A stretch of DNA of 64,000 nucleotides from NCBI GenBank assembly GCA_907165065.1, contig OU015539.1, forward strand, positions 17,886,816 to 17,950,815, read 5' to 3'. Below, one piece after another: positions 46,823-57,473 of this stretch; positions within the stretch are counted from its first letter, which is position 1, and every line of letters begins with the position of its first letter. The notes under the pieces are model-generated. The model searched no databases, was not told the origin of the DNA, and was given only the letters and a program-made list of their open reading frames with translations. A program made the position numbers and the translations under genes. This stretch comes from Caprimulgus europaeus. Taxonomy: Eukaryota > Chordata > Aves > Caprimulgiformes > Caprimulgidae.

Positions 46823-47935
46823 TAATATTTAATATTAATTATTTAATATTTTATTTAATATTGATAGTGATCTTGGTGCTCCCTAATTCATGACAGCTTG
46901 CACAATAATTTGGAGAACAAAATAATTAATATCAACATCTGTTCCCAGCTGATTGACACCCTTCTGATTACTGTGTAGACGAAATGTTGACTGGGGTCTC
47001 AGATATGTAAGAAACTTCTGATAGAACGAGTGAAAGCAGATTTGGTTTGGGGTTTTTTGGTTTTTTTTAATATTTCAAAGGAAAAAGGCACCTAGAAAAT
47101 AAAAAAAAACCAACCCTAACAAGAGATTTTAAATTGCCTTTGTGCATAATGAAAAGCATACAGATGTTTTTTTCTTTTTAAGCACCTCCTGTGCAAATTA
47201 TCTTACTCTCTGCTATGGCTAAAAATACATAGATTTGAATCCTGAGGAATCTGGGGGTGTAGTGGGTTTGCAGTGATTATTCTTTTCTTTCTCCCCCTAC
47301 TAATATTGATAGATCTAAAGACTACTTCTTTTTCTTCTATATAACACTAGAATGGAAAATTCTGACCAGAAGTAGTTTGGGTTTTTTTGTTTTTTTTTTT
47401 TCATTGACACTGCATGATCTTAAGGGTAAGGGAAGAATCTTTGTAATGCCCATGCTTCTGGATTCAGTAAAATGTTTGTGTGCTGTGGAGCCTTCAGCCA
47501 CATCTTGGACATCACAGCAGGAAGAAGCGTGTGGCCAGGTGGGTCTGCCCATGAAGGAAAAATGTAAAAATCCCAACTCAGACTATTGCAAAGAGACTTC
47601 ATACTGACACAGCTGCAGCCAGTGACAGGTTGTGACCTCCTCTGGGAACAGAGCATCTTCCTGCTGTTATCACACTGAAATCAAACAGAGCATCAGAAAT
47701 TCAAACTCTACGCTCTTGAAAGCAGCCTGTTACAAATTTTAAAAGTAATTTTAAAATTTTACTTACTTCAAATTGAGTGCCACTCTGCCCCAAGACTTAT
47801 ACTTTCGTTTGAATTACTTTCACGGCTTTGCATTTTGTTAAAGAGTGCAATTACTTTTGCTGAAATGTATTGAGCGTATTTATTTCCTCCAAATCCCAGT
47901 ACTTGCCGGAGCAGAGAGGGCTGGCTGCTCCTTCC
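46823..47935. other. No gene recognised
   Basis: AT-rich spacer between CR1 and the first CpG island. A short ATTTAATATT repeat lies at 46,819-46,862 and poly-T runs at 47,059 and 47,384-47,402. Confidence 0.5.
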
Positions 47936-49020
47936 TAGGGCAGCCATCTTGGCGCCACGGCTGCACACCCCTAACAGCTCCCCCGCGCGCAGCGCTTCCC
48001 CAGAGTGCGCGTCTTCCCCCACGCATTTACACCGCCGCGGCCTCTCCTCGCAACCCCGGGACAATCGTGAGACTACGGGCACTGCGCTCCTCAGGAGCCC
48101 CAGCCCGCCCCTCAGCCCGCGCCCCAGCCCGCCCCTCAGTCCTCGCCTTGGGCTCCCCGCCAATCACACAGCTTGCCAAGCCCTTCCCCGCCTATCGGTG
48201 CCCACCTCTCTTCCCGCCCCCGCTCCCGCTCCGCCCACACGGGCCGCGCCCTGCACCGCCTCCCCTGCCCCGCCTCGGACCCGCCCCCCTGCCGCCGGCA
48301 GCCAATGGGGGAGCGGGCGGCAAGCCCGGCCCGCGCAGGGTGAGTGGGGGGAGCGGCCGCCGCCTTACTCGCAGAAGCTCGAGCTGCCGCGCGCATCGGC
48401 CACCGTCTGCAGCCAACCGCCGCCAACCGCCAGTCCCTCAGCAGGTGAGCGGGGAGGCGCCGATCGCCGGCTGCTCCGGCTTACCTCCGCCGCCGGCAGG
48501 TTCCGGCGGTCCCGGGGTGGGGGGCAGCGACAGGCCGTGTTGCAGTGTTCGGCCGATTGACGGCGGGCTGGGCTGTCGCACCTCCCCGCACCAACCCCCT
48601 TCCCCCCGCCCTACTCCAGCCCCTCAGCCGAGACGCGCCCGCAGCGCAGCGCTGTCCTCGTTGGGGCCGCGGGAGGACAGGGCTGCGGTCAGGCGAACGG
48701 GCTCGGCTGGTCTCTTTATCCTGTAACGATTATCTTTCTTGGGGCGAGCACGAAGTTCTGCGGTAAATGCGTGAGCGCGCCGGTTGCTGTTCCCTAAGCG
48801 GGGCTTATCCTTGCTGAAGGACGGGATGACAAGGGCGGAGGGAACGGGGCTGCGGGAGCGGGAGGGACCGCCCGGGCGGGGCCCAGTGCCACCTGCACCC
48901 TGCGGGGCTATCTCCTGGGCGGAGGGGCGGGGCGGTGCTGCTCTGGAGGGGGTGGGGAGCGGTGGTCGAGGGTCACACCGGGAGAGTCACTGAATCTACC
49001 GCGTAAACAGGTGACATTGG
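47936..49020. promoter_or_regulatory. CpG island 1, probable CPT1A promoter
   Basis: About 1.1 kb with high G+C and frequent CpG, sharply different from the AT-rich flanks. It contains CCAAT boxes at 48,160-48,164 and 48,302-48,306 and several GC boxes (near 48,217-48,290). It has no TATA box, as is usual for housekeeping-type promoters. CPT1A in mammals has a non-coding first exon in a GC-rich, TATA-less promoter, and the only host gene in this window begins 15 kb downstream on the plus strand. The island might also start a transcript to the left. Assignment is by position. Confidence 0.6.
48360..48444 (+). other. CPT1A: Candidate non-coding exon 1 of CPT1A
   Basis: The stretch from about 55 bp after the second CCAAT box to CCCTCAGCAG|GTGAGC (exon end 48,444) has the position and the consensus donor expected of a short 5' untranslated exon. 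It has no ATG. Another good donor, G|GTGAGT, lies at 48,340 but is close to the presumed start site. The 5' boundary is a guess. Confidence 0.35.
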
Positions 49021-50219
49021 TGACCCGCAGTTTCGCGGGCTCCTGGAGCTGCTTTGACCCGTTCTTCGGCTCTGTGGGAGTGTGCCCGCGGCTTGGTGCC
49101 AGCAGAGGGTTTTCCAGTGTGGGTAAACTACATATTTTTGGTAGAGACTGGTCCATACGCTCATGTGATTGCAGGCTGTGAAACCTGGAAACACCGCAGG
49201 CACTGCAAGCTGCTTTTGCGATACACACAGAAGTTGTTCTATTTTGGCAGGTTTCCTGGATGAGAATGCTAATCAGACTTATCGCAAAAGGTAGATCGAG
49301 GTTTTTGCAGCATCTTGGAACTCCATTTTCTTGCCTGAATGTTGCACAAGTTTCATATCTTGTGCTTTGTTTTCTGATTTAAATAGGAAAATCAACCTAC
49401 AATACTACTTCAGTTCTAACCCAGTTATAACAGATCTGTAGTGTTGATGGAACAGTAACAGGAAGCATCTTTTTTGGAAAGGGAAAAGAGCAAAGTAGGA
49501 TCAAGACAAATATCTCATTCTTCCTCTTGCAATTTGTCAGCACTTGGAGGAAAATCGTATTGAAACTCTGAAGTCTAGAGGAATTAGTGTTCAGAAAACT
49601 ACCTGCTTCATTATCAGGTTTGTAGGAATGTAGCAGTGAGAATGGGGAAGATCTAATGCTGCCTTTCTCCTTTCCTTAAACAATTATGTTTTCCTGAGTG
49701 TCTGACCTGTTCAATTTCCAGATCTATAAACTCTTTTATGCCTTTTCTGACCATTTAGGATTGATGTTATATATATATAAAAAGTGTTGTAGTCTTCAGT
49801 GGTAAATAGCAGGTTCTTTTCTTGTTATGAGCATGTTGATATACAGATATAAAGTCATAATTACCAGTTTATCATAGCGCAGGTGATACCGTACGGAAGT
49901 ATGATGTGGATTGCTGTTAGTTTGGGAATCTCTTTTAGTTTGGGAAAGGTGACTTTACATGACAACACAGGGTTCTGTCACAGCTGTGACTTGGTGTGAA
50001 AGGTAGGTTGATGTGAGAGCTCTTTAAAATTTTGGGGTGTTACGGCCTTGATTCAAGAGCTTCTTCCAGGAATAAAAAACATTCTTGGTTAAAGAAAACT
50101 GCAACAACAAAGCACTGAGGCTTTTTAGCGCTGAGAACCAGAGCAGGAACTGGAGCTGCACACGTGAAGGACACTCCTTTTTTGCCCCAACTTCTTGGGT
50201 TTTTTTGCCCCACCTTCTT
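49021..50219. other. Non-coding, between CpG islands
   Basis: About 1.2 kb, AT-rich, with no repeat family or exon recognised. A CACGTG E-box lies at 50,161-50,166, close to the second island. Confidence 0.5.
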
Positions 50220-50560
50220 GCTTTTCTTGCCCGCCCCCCCCGCAGCGGTGCGGTTCGCCGCTTCCTTCACCGCCCGCCGTCCTTCCCTTTGGAGCCGCAC
50301 GCGCAGCGCCCGCGCGACCTTTCACCCACTTCTCGGGCCCAGTCACGTGACGTGTGCTGGGAGGGGGGAGGGGGCGGGGGTAGGCGCGCGCGGCAGAGGC
50401 CTCCCCGCGGGGCTGGCGCTGAGGCGCGGCCGCGTGTGGAGGGTGCGGGAGCGGCAGCGGGTCGGGGTTGTGGAGCCTTCGGCCCTGGTGTGCGCTCGGC
50501 TGCGGGCAGGGGCAGCGCTGGATCCTGCACGTGGGGCGATCCTGGGTAAATGGCAACTTC
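50220..50560. promoter_or_regulatory. CpG island 2
   Basis: About 340 bp, very GC-rich. It contains the palindrome GTCACGTGAC at 50,342-50,351, an E-box of the type bound by USF and by TFEB/TFE3. A run of G tracts at 50,359-50,380 fits a G-quadruplex pattern. A possible donor is G|GTAAAT at 50,546. It may be an alternative CPT1A promoter or an enhancer in intron 1; the sequence does not decide. Confidence 0.5.
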
Positions 50561-50656
50561 AGTAGTCGTGTGCATTTAAAAACTAAACGAAAGCCCCCAA
50601 ACAAGACTCCTCAGATAGTGTATTTTTCTTAATACCCCAAACCCGTTGTCTTTGTT

Positions 50657-51028
50657 TAGCTTGGAGAGGAGAAGGCTCTGGGGGGAAACCTCATTGCAGC
50701 CTTCCAGTACCTGAAGGGAGCTGGGAAACAGGAGGGAGAGCAACTCTTGACCTGGGCAGAGAGTGACAGGACAAGGGGAAATGGTCTTAAACTAAGAAAG
50801 GGAAGATTCAGGTTAGGTATTACGAGAAATTTTTTCACCCAGAGGATGGTGAGACAGTGGCCTAGGTGGCCCAGAGAAGCTGTGGCTGCTCCTCCCTGGA
50901 AGTGTTCTCAGCCAGGTTGGATGAGGCTTTGAGCAACCTGGTCTAGTGGAAGGTGTCCCTACTGCTGGCAGGGGGGTTGGAACTGGGTGAGCTTTAAGGT
51001 CCCTCCCAACCTAAACCATTGTATAATT
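50657..51028 (+). mobile_element. CR1 LINE 3' fragment
   Basis: AGCTTGGAGAGGAGAAGGCT through GGATGAGGCTTTGAGCAACC and GAACTGGGTGAGCTTTAAGG, ending CCATTGTATAAT in place of the octamer tail. Confidence 0.87.
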
Positions 51029-54000
51029 TGTCCTGCAGCATGTTGTATCATAGTCCTGAACTCCACATGTTCAGAAAAATGACAGACCTAAGTAACTGAA
51101 AAGCATCCCCTCTTTTTCCAAGTCTGGATTAACTTTAATTTGAATGTTCAATTTAAATATTCAGAAAATGTTTGGAACTGATTGTTCAGTCTTTCAACTC
51201 TATACAGGCTGAAAGATCTTACTCAGGTCTTTGAACCTTGGACAATAAATGATCATTGAACTACTTTGAGGGCAATCCATTCAGTTTGTCTTTGGTCACC
51301 AGATATTGTTGTCTGTCTTCCAGGATCTCCAGAGTCCTAAAATGTGACACCTTGCATGTCTCATAGAAGTTCTGCCATTCTGGAAATACTTGTTCTTATA
51401 GAGAAGATGATAATTCTTCTTTACTGCACGAGCATGGAAGCTTATTAGTGCAAGGGAAAGAGAAGGAATAAAATTCATGTAATCTGAATGCCTAGGTGTG
51501 GTTTTTTTATAGCAGTATTAAAAGTAAATACTCAGATCCTAGAGCTTAGTTTTTGAGGGGGTGGGGGAGGTTTCTGCATGGTATGATAACTGTGCAGTGT
51601 TTCAGTGTCGTATGCTTATCTCTTACGCAGCAAGATGATTCTGAATTTCTAGAAGGTCAGAGGTGGTAGCTTGCTGGGATGTGTACAGTGTAACATATAG
51701 AATAATCTAAAAAGTCTAGGAACAGTATAGTATGTTCTACTCGGTATAGGGGAAAAATGCAAATAATATGATAGTTGTAAAAGTTTCTGTTTTCATTACA
51801 GTTGTGGAGCATGTCAGTGTTGTTTTTTTGGGGTTGGTTGGGGTTTTTTTGTTTAGTTTAGTTTTGTTTTTTTTTTTTTTTTGGTTGAAGTGTACATATT
51901 TGGAATAATCTTTTACAGGAGCGTACTATTGGGGAAGAGAAAAGAGGCCATGTGATCCAGAAACTCTTGAGATTATTATTCCCTGGCATTAGCCTAGTAA
52001 TTAACACATTGTCTGCTCTAGCCAGTCTCCTCTACTTCTTTGTCTGGACTGTCTCCAGTTTGATCAGGTGACCAGACAACTTGCTGTATGTGGCTTTTCT
52101 CTCAGAAGTGCCAGTGAAACTGTCTATTCTGTGAACATCTCTCCAAGAAATCTTGATAGCATCTGTGTTGGCTGTAATGGGAGTTTAAAGCCTGCAGGCA
52201 AACACTTGGATGTCTTAAACCAAAAGCTGAGACCCTTGTTGGAGTATAGTCCCTGAGATATCGCACTAACTAGCAATCCCTAGTTTGAGCCCTCAGAAAT
52301 GACTGAGTGAGTAGCAGATGAACTTTCTTTCACTCCACAGTTCCTCACCATCTCAGACCTGTTAAATGAAGACAGATCGATCAAGATAATACATTTATCC
52401 GGGCTACTGGAAAACAGTGTTTCAGAACTGCTATTTGTGACTATTCTCTCCATTGCCATCACTTATTCTAAAATGGTTCCAGTCTGATCCAGTCCCTCTG
52501 AGCAGTTGAAAGTTGTATGTGAATCAAAGCTCAAACCATTTTTCTTTACTTTCTGTTTCAGAGCTACAACTGTGACCGTTTGCCGTGGCTGTAGGGTATC
52601 AGGAGCTAGCAGAACTGGAAGGAATATGCCTCTCAGTGTGTCCTGACCTATGCAGTATACCAGCTGCAGTGAGCTTGAAGGACAGGAGATTTCTGTGTGA
52701 CAAATAGATCTCAAGTCTGCTTTTAAGGAAGACAGCTGTTCAGGTATGCTTATGTTTCATTCATTGGTCTATTTGTTATTATCTCTTCCCTTCTGTATAT
52801 GCCTGTTGCTGCAGTTTACCACTTGGGAAGGGGATAAAGAAATTGACCCAAGATTCCAAAAGAGATGCCTGCAAAGGGTAGCTAATATTCACCCAGAGGT
52901 GGTCTTGGAAAACTGCTGAGGACAGGACACAAGCTGATAGGTTTGTCAGTGGGACAGCAAGTTACTGCAGACTCTGTAGTTGTTCCAATTTTGGTCTCTC
53001 TGCTGGGGGTGAGGTTTGCAGTAGGTCCCAGTGTTGCTGTACCTGGGCAAATGCAAGTATTTAGTTCCCCACCTTGGCTTGAACCACAGCATTTGTTCAT
53101 TTTTTAGATATAAGACATTTACAGTTCTAAGGGACCACAGCTGCCAGATGTAAGTGGGGGTGGGATGGATTGGAACCAATGATTAGGAATAACTAAAGAT
53201 GAGAACTTGGATTTTACGTGTCAGATGATGGCTGTTGGAGGAGAGGCTTCTATCTCTTCCAAAGCGGCTTAAGCCACTTCAGTCATGGCATAGTAATTTT
53301 ACTTTGAGGACCCTAAGAGGGGGAACTGCTGCATAAACAACAGATTCAGCTTTTAGGAGCTTAAGCTGGTTTTAGCATGTGTTAGTCACACCTAAAGTGG
53401 TGTGAGAGAACCTGTCAGTTTAATTTTGTTTCCTTCAGATCAAATGATAATTGATGGAGTGCTATGTTAATTAAAGTTTTAAAGGAGAGTGATTCTTTGG
53501 TTTCTGTTTTATTTCTATGGCATAGTTGTTAGGTTCAGCTGAGAAGCCCTCTTGAGTGACTTTTATCCATATGATTATGTATTGCACAGAAATTACTTGG
53601 CTTCACTCGTCTCAGATTTCTCTTAATGATTTTGTATCTGTAGAGTATGATTAACCGCTGTAAGGTAGGTGAGTTACTGGTGAGACTCGAGAGCAGCAAG
53701 TACCTGTGTCTTTATATGTTGAAGCATGGATAGATATTATTGAAGGTTAGTACTCAAGGAAGCTATTTAGAAATAGAAATTCTCAAGTGAATAACAGTGT
53801 CTAGTTAATCATGACAGTAAGTTCAGAAGTCAGTGCCTTGTGGAATATCACATGAACTAAGAATAAGCTCTCTACTCTTTCTGAGGCTTTGATATCTTGT
53901 TACTTTTCTGTAGAAGTGTAGTATACACTGCAAGAAACTGATGTTTGCTAGTAGAATATCCAAGAAATGGGTACAACTGTCTTTTAGGCTGTATGGTTAA

Positions 54001-54777
54001 ATATTTCGGTGTTTCTGTCAGATAATGGTGGGGAGGCACTCACATAAGAACGGATGGGACCTTGAGTTACTGAGTCGATGCTGGATGCTGCTGTACAGCA
54101 TATACTTTAGTGTCTGAAACTATTGCATTTATAGCAAGCTCCATGAAAAAACTTTACTGAAATCACATTGGTTTTGTTATTGATAATACAGGCTTTCTTA
54201 ATTTGATAGGAACAGTCAGTGTGCCTTCTAGGTAGTTATATCCATGTAATATTAGATTTGAAGGGCTTATTTTTTATTAGGAGTTTGTACTGTTTCCTGC
54301 TGTATCACTGCAGTATGCTGGCACTGAAGGCCAGCTTCAGAAATCTGCCTGCTGCCTTAAGACTAACAGACTCTCATCGGACAATGTAGTGGTGCTTAAA
54401 ATACCAACATACATTTAAAAACCTTGTATAATGATACACTGATACTTTTTAGGGAGGGCAAAGTTAGTAGAATAATGCTGAAAAATTCAGATGAATCATT
54501 GTCTGAAAACGTGCAAAATCTCTGTAAAACTACTGCAAAATGCAGCTGCTTCTGTCCTCCAAACTAATGGTACATTTTTGTCAGTTGTTCTTTTTGAATG
54601 TTTGACTGCTACTACCAATTTGACTTTTAAAGTGTGCTGTTCATTTAAAGCAACTGAAGCACAGGATTTCTTCTTCGAACCATAATGTTCTAAAGTAAGT
54701 TTATTTTTTTAAGCAGCTCTGTTATAAAAACTCTTACATTAAATTTCATAAAGCATCTCTGCTAGGTATACAGTTAA
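51029..54777. other. Non-coding, no feature recognised
   Basis: About 3.7 kb, presumably intron or upstream DNA of CPT1A. T-rich runs lie at 51,820-51,882. Short frames only; no conserved motif or exon seen. Confidence 0.5.
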
Positions 54778-54998
54778 AAATGGGGGCGGGGGAGAGGAAT
54801 AGGATTTCTGCTTTTAGGAAGAAATTCTTTGGTGTGAGGGTGGTGAGACCCTGTCCCAGGTTGCCCAGAGAAGCTGTGGCTGCTCCTCCCTGGAAGTGTT
54901 CTCGGCCAGGTTGGATGAGGCTTTGAGCAACCTGGTCTAGTGGAAGGTGTCCCTGCTGCTGGCAGGGGTGTTGGCACTGGATGAGCTTTAAGGTCCTT
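54778..54998 (+). mobile_element. CR1 LINE fragment, left part of a split copy
   Basis: The 3' region of the same subfamily as 50,657 and 56,345 (GGATGAGGCTTTGAGCAACC, then GGATGAGCTTTAAGGTCC). It is interrupted at 54,998. Its last 34 bp, ending CAGTCTGTGATTCTATG, lie at 55,481-55,514. Confidence 0.87.
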
Positions 54999-55480
54999 AA
55001 GAAGGACAGGGAGCTGCTTGAGAGAGTCCAGCGAAGAGCCACCAAAATGATTAAGGGAGTGGAACATCTCCCTTATGAGGAAAGGCTGAGGGAGCTGGGG
55101 CTCTTTAGCTTGGAGAAGAGGAGACTGAGGGGGGACCTGATTAATGTTTATAAATATTTGAATGGTGAGTGTCAGGAGGATGGAGCCAGGCTCTTTGCAG
55201 TGATGACCAATGATAGGACAAGGGGCAATGGGTGTAAGCTGGAACACAGGAGGTTCCGCTTAAATTTGAGAAAGAACTTCTTTACAGTAAGGGTGACAGA
55301 GCACTGGAACAGGCTGCCCAGGGAGGGTGTGGAGTCTCCTTCTCTGGAGACATTCAAGACCCGCCTGGACGCCTTCCTGTGCGAACTCATCTAGGTGTTC
55401 CTGCTCCAGCAGGGGGATTGGACTAGATGATCTTTCGAGGTCCCTTCCAATCCCTAATATTCTGTGATTCTGTGATTCTG
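54999..55480 (+). mobile_element. CR1 LINE inserted within another CR1
   Basis: A 482-bp 3' fragment of the same subfamily as the long copy at 44,894. It runs from AAGAAGGACAGGGAGCTGCT through the ORF2 end to ATTCTGTGATTCTGTG repeats. Its frame (codons up to the stop at 55,394) is intact and almost identical to the matching part of that copy. Confidence 0.92.
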
Positions 55481-55514
55481 TTTCTTCCAACCCAAACCAG
55501 TCTGTGATTCTATG

Positions 55515-55890
55515 CTTCAAGCCCTTAATCCTTTTAGTGGCTCTTCACTGGACTCTCTCCAGTAGTTTCATCTCTCTCTTTTACTGGGGAGCCCAGAATT
55601 GGACAGAGTATTTGAGATGGGGGGCCTCACCAGTGCTGGCAATACTCCCCCTGATGCACCCAAGATTCTGTTAGCTGCCTTTGCTGCCAGGGCACCTTGC
55701 TGCCTTGTGGGCACCTTGCTGCAAAGCTGCTTTCCAGCCAGTCAGTTTCCAGCGTGTGCTTGTGTGTGGGGTTACCCTTCGATAGGGGCTGGACTTTGCA
55801 CTTCTCTTTATTGAGCTTAAGGTTTCAGCCTGTCCATTTCTCTAGCTGGTCGAGGTCCATCTTGGCTGGCAGTGAAATCCTCTGGTCTAT
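55515..55890 (-). mobile_element. Old CR1 LINE fragment, reverse strand
   Basis: CTTTTAGTGGCTCTTCACTG and GAGCCCAGAATTGGACAGAG are complements of CR1 ORF2 blocks. It is strongly diverged and lacks its 3' tail. Confidence 0.75.
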
Positions 55891-56344
55891 CAGCCACTAC
55901 TCGGAGTCTCAGTTTCTGTACTTGAAAAATCCATGTGCAGTTTAGTTCTTTTTTTTTTTTCCCCAACCTTTTAGATAGGTTTGACAGCTGCTACTTTTGC
56001 ATCAAGCATCTGGAAGGGTGTCAAATTGATAGACATCAGAACCTCTGCAGAATTCAGACAGGTGAAGACATACTTGATGAATGTTACAAAGACAACTACA
56101 GTTCTAAAAATTTTTTTGGAAGACTCTAGCCCTTTACGTTTGTGTAAAAAGAGATCCAGCTGCTTGATGTAAGTATTTGATACACTTTTTGGTTTGGAGA
56201 ACCTTGTTTGCAGGAGTCTTCTTCAACAAAACCAAAAAACTTGACCAACTTTGATTATCTGTAGATAGCATCCACTTCTGGTATCTCTGTACAGATCAAT
56301 GTTGCCGTTAAACTCCAGTTGGAAATAAACTAACATGCTAGGAA
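55891..56344. other. No feature recognised
   Basis: About 450 bp of AT-rich DNA between CR1 copies, with a T-run near 55,949. Confidence 0.5.
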
Positions 56345-57473
56345 GTTTGATACTGTCCTGCACAACATCCTTGTCTCTGAATCTGAGACACGTGGGTTTG
56401 ATGGATGGACCACTCGGTGGATAATGAACTGGCTGGGTGGTGGCATTCAAAGAGTTGTGGTCAACAGCTCAATGTCCAAGTGGAAACCAGGGACGAGTGG
56501 TGTCCCTCAGGGGTCGGTGTTGGGGCTGGTGCTGTTCAACATCTTTGTCAGTGACATGGACACTGGGATCGAGGGCACCCTCAGCAAGTTTGCTGATGAC
56601 ACCAAGCTGGGTGGTGCTGTTGACACACTGGAGGGATGGGACATCATCCAGAGGGACCTGGACAGGCTGGAGAGGTGGCTCTGTGCAAACCTCATGAAGT
56701 TCAACAAGGCCAAGGGCAAGGTCCTGCACCTGGGTCAGGGCAACCCCAAGCACAAACACAGGCTGGGAGGAGAATGGCTGGAGAGCAGCCCTGAGGAGAA
56801 GGACTTGGGGTGCTGGGGCACCAGAAGCTCCACATGAGGCGGCCCCGTGCGCTGGCAGCACAGAGCCAAGAACCGTGTCCTGGGCTGCACCCAGAGCAGC
56901 GTGGGCAGCAGGGCCAGGGAGGGGATTCTGCCCCTCTGCTCTGCTCTCCTGAGACCCCACCTGGAGTGCTGCCTCCAGTGCTGGGGCCACCAACAGCACA
57001 AGGACATGGAGCTACTGCAGCCAGTCCAGAGGAGGCCACGAGGATGATGCCAGGGCTGGAGCAGCTCTGCTGTGAGGACAGGCTGAGAGAGTTGGGGCTG
57101 TTCAGCCTGGAGAAGAGAAGGCTCCGGGGAGACCTTCCAGTGGCCTCCCAGTACCTGAAGGGGCTCCAGGAAGGCTGGGAAGGGACTTTGGCCAAGGGCA
57201 GGGAGTGACAGAACAAGGGGTGATGGCTTGAAAGTGGCAGAGGGGAGATGGAGCTGAGATGTGAGGAAGAAATTGTTTGGTGTGAGGGTGGTGAGACCCT
57301 GGCCCAGGTTGGCCAGAGAAGCTGTGGCTGCTCCTCCCTGGAAGTGTTCTCGGCCAGGTTGGATGAGGCTTGAGCAACCTGGTCTAGTGGAAGGTGTCCC
57401 TGCTGCTGGCAGGGGGGTTGGGACTGGATGAGCTTTAAGGTCCCTTCCAACCCAAACCAGTCTGTGTTTGTAT
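56345..57473 (+). mobile_element. CR1 LINE, 1.1-kb copy
   Basis: RT palm onward: frame 56,424-56,837 has [10 protein letters not shown] and FADDTKLGG, and frame 56,810-57,208 continues the C-terminal part after a frameshift near 56,815-56,835. The 3' region ends CAACCCAAACCAGTCTGTG. 5'-truncated. Confidence 0.92.

Noticed and set aside
47845-48726. A 293-codon Pro/Arg/Ala-rich protein in CpG island 1
   Set aside because: GC-rich islands lack stop codons by composition; splice signals and CCAAT boxes fall inside the frame and no domain is visible.
50085-50604. Open frames of up to 159 codons on both strands of CpG island 2
   Set aside because: Same compositional effect; low-complexity Arg/Ala/Gly/Pro content and no conserved motif.
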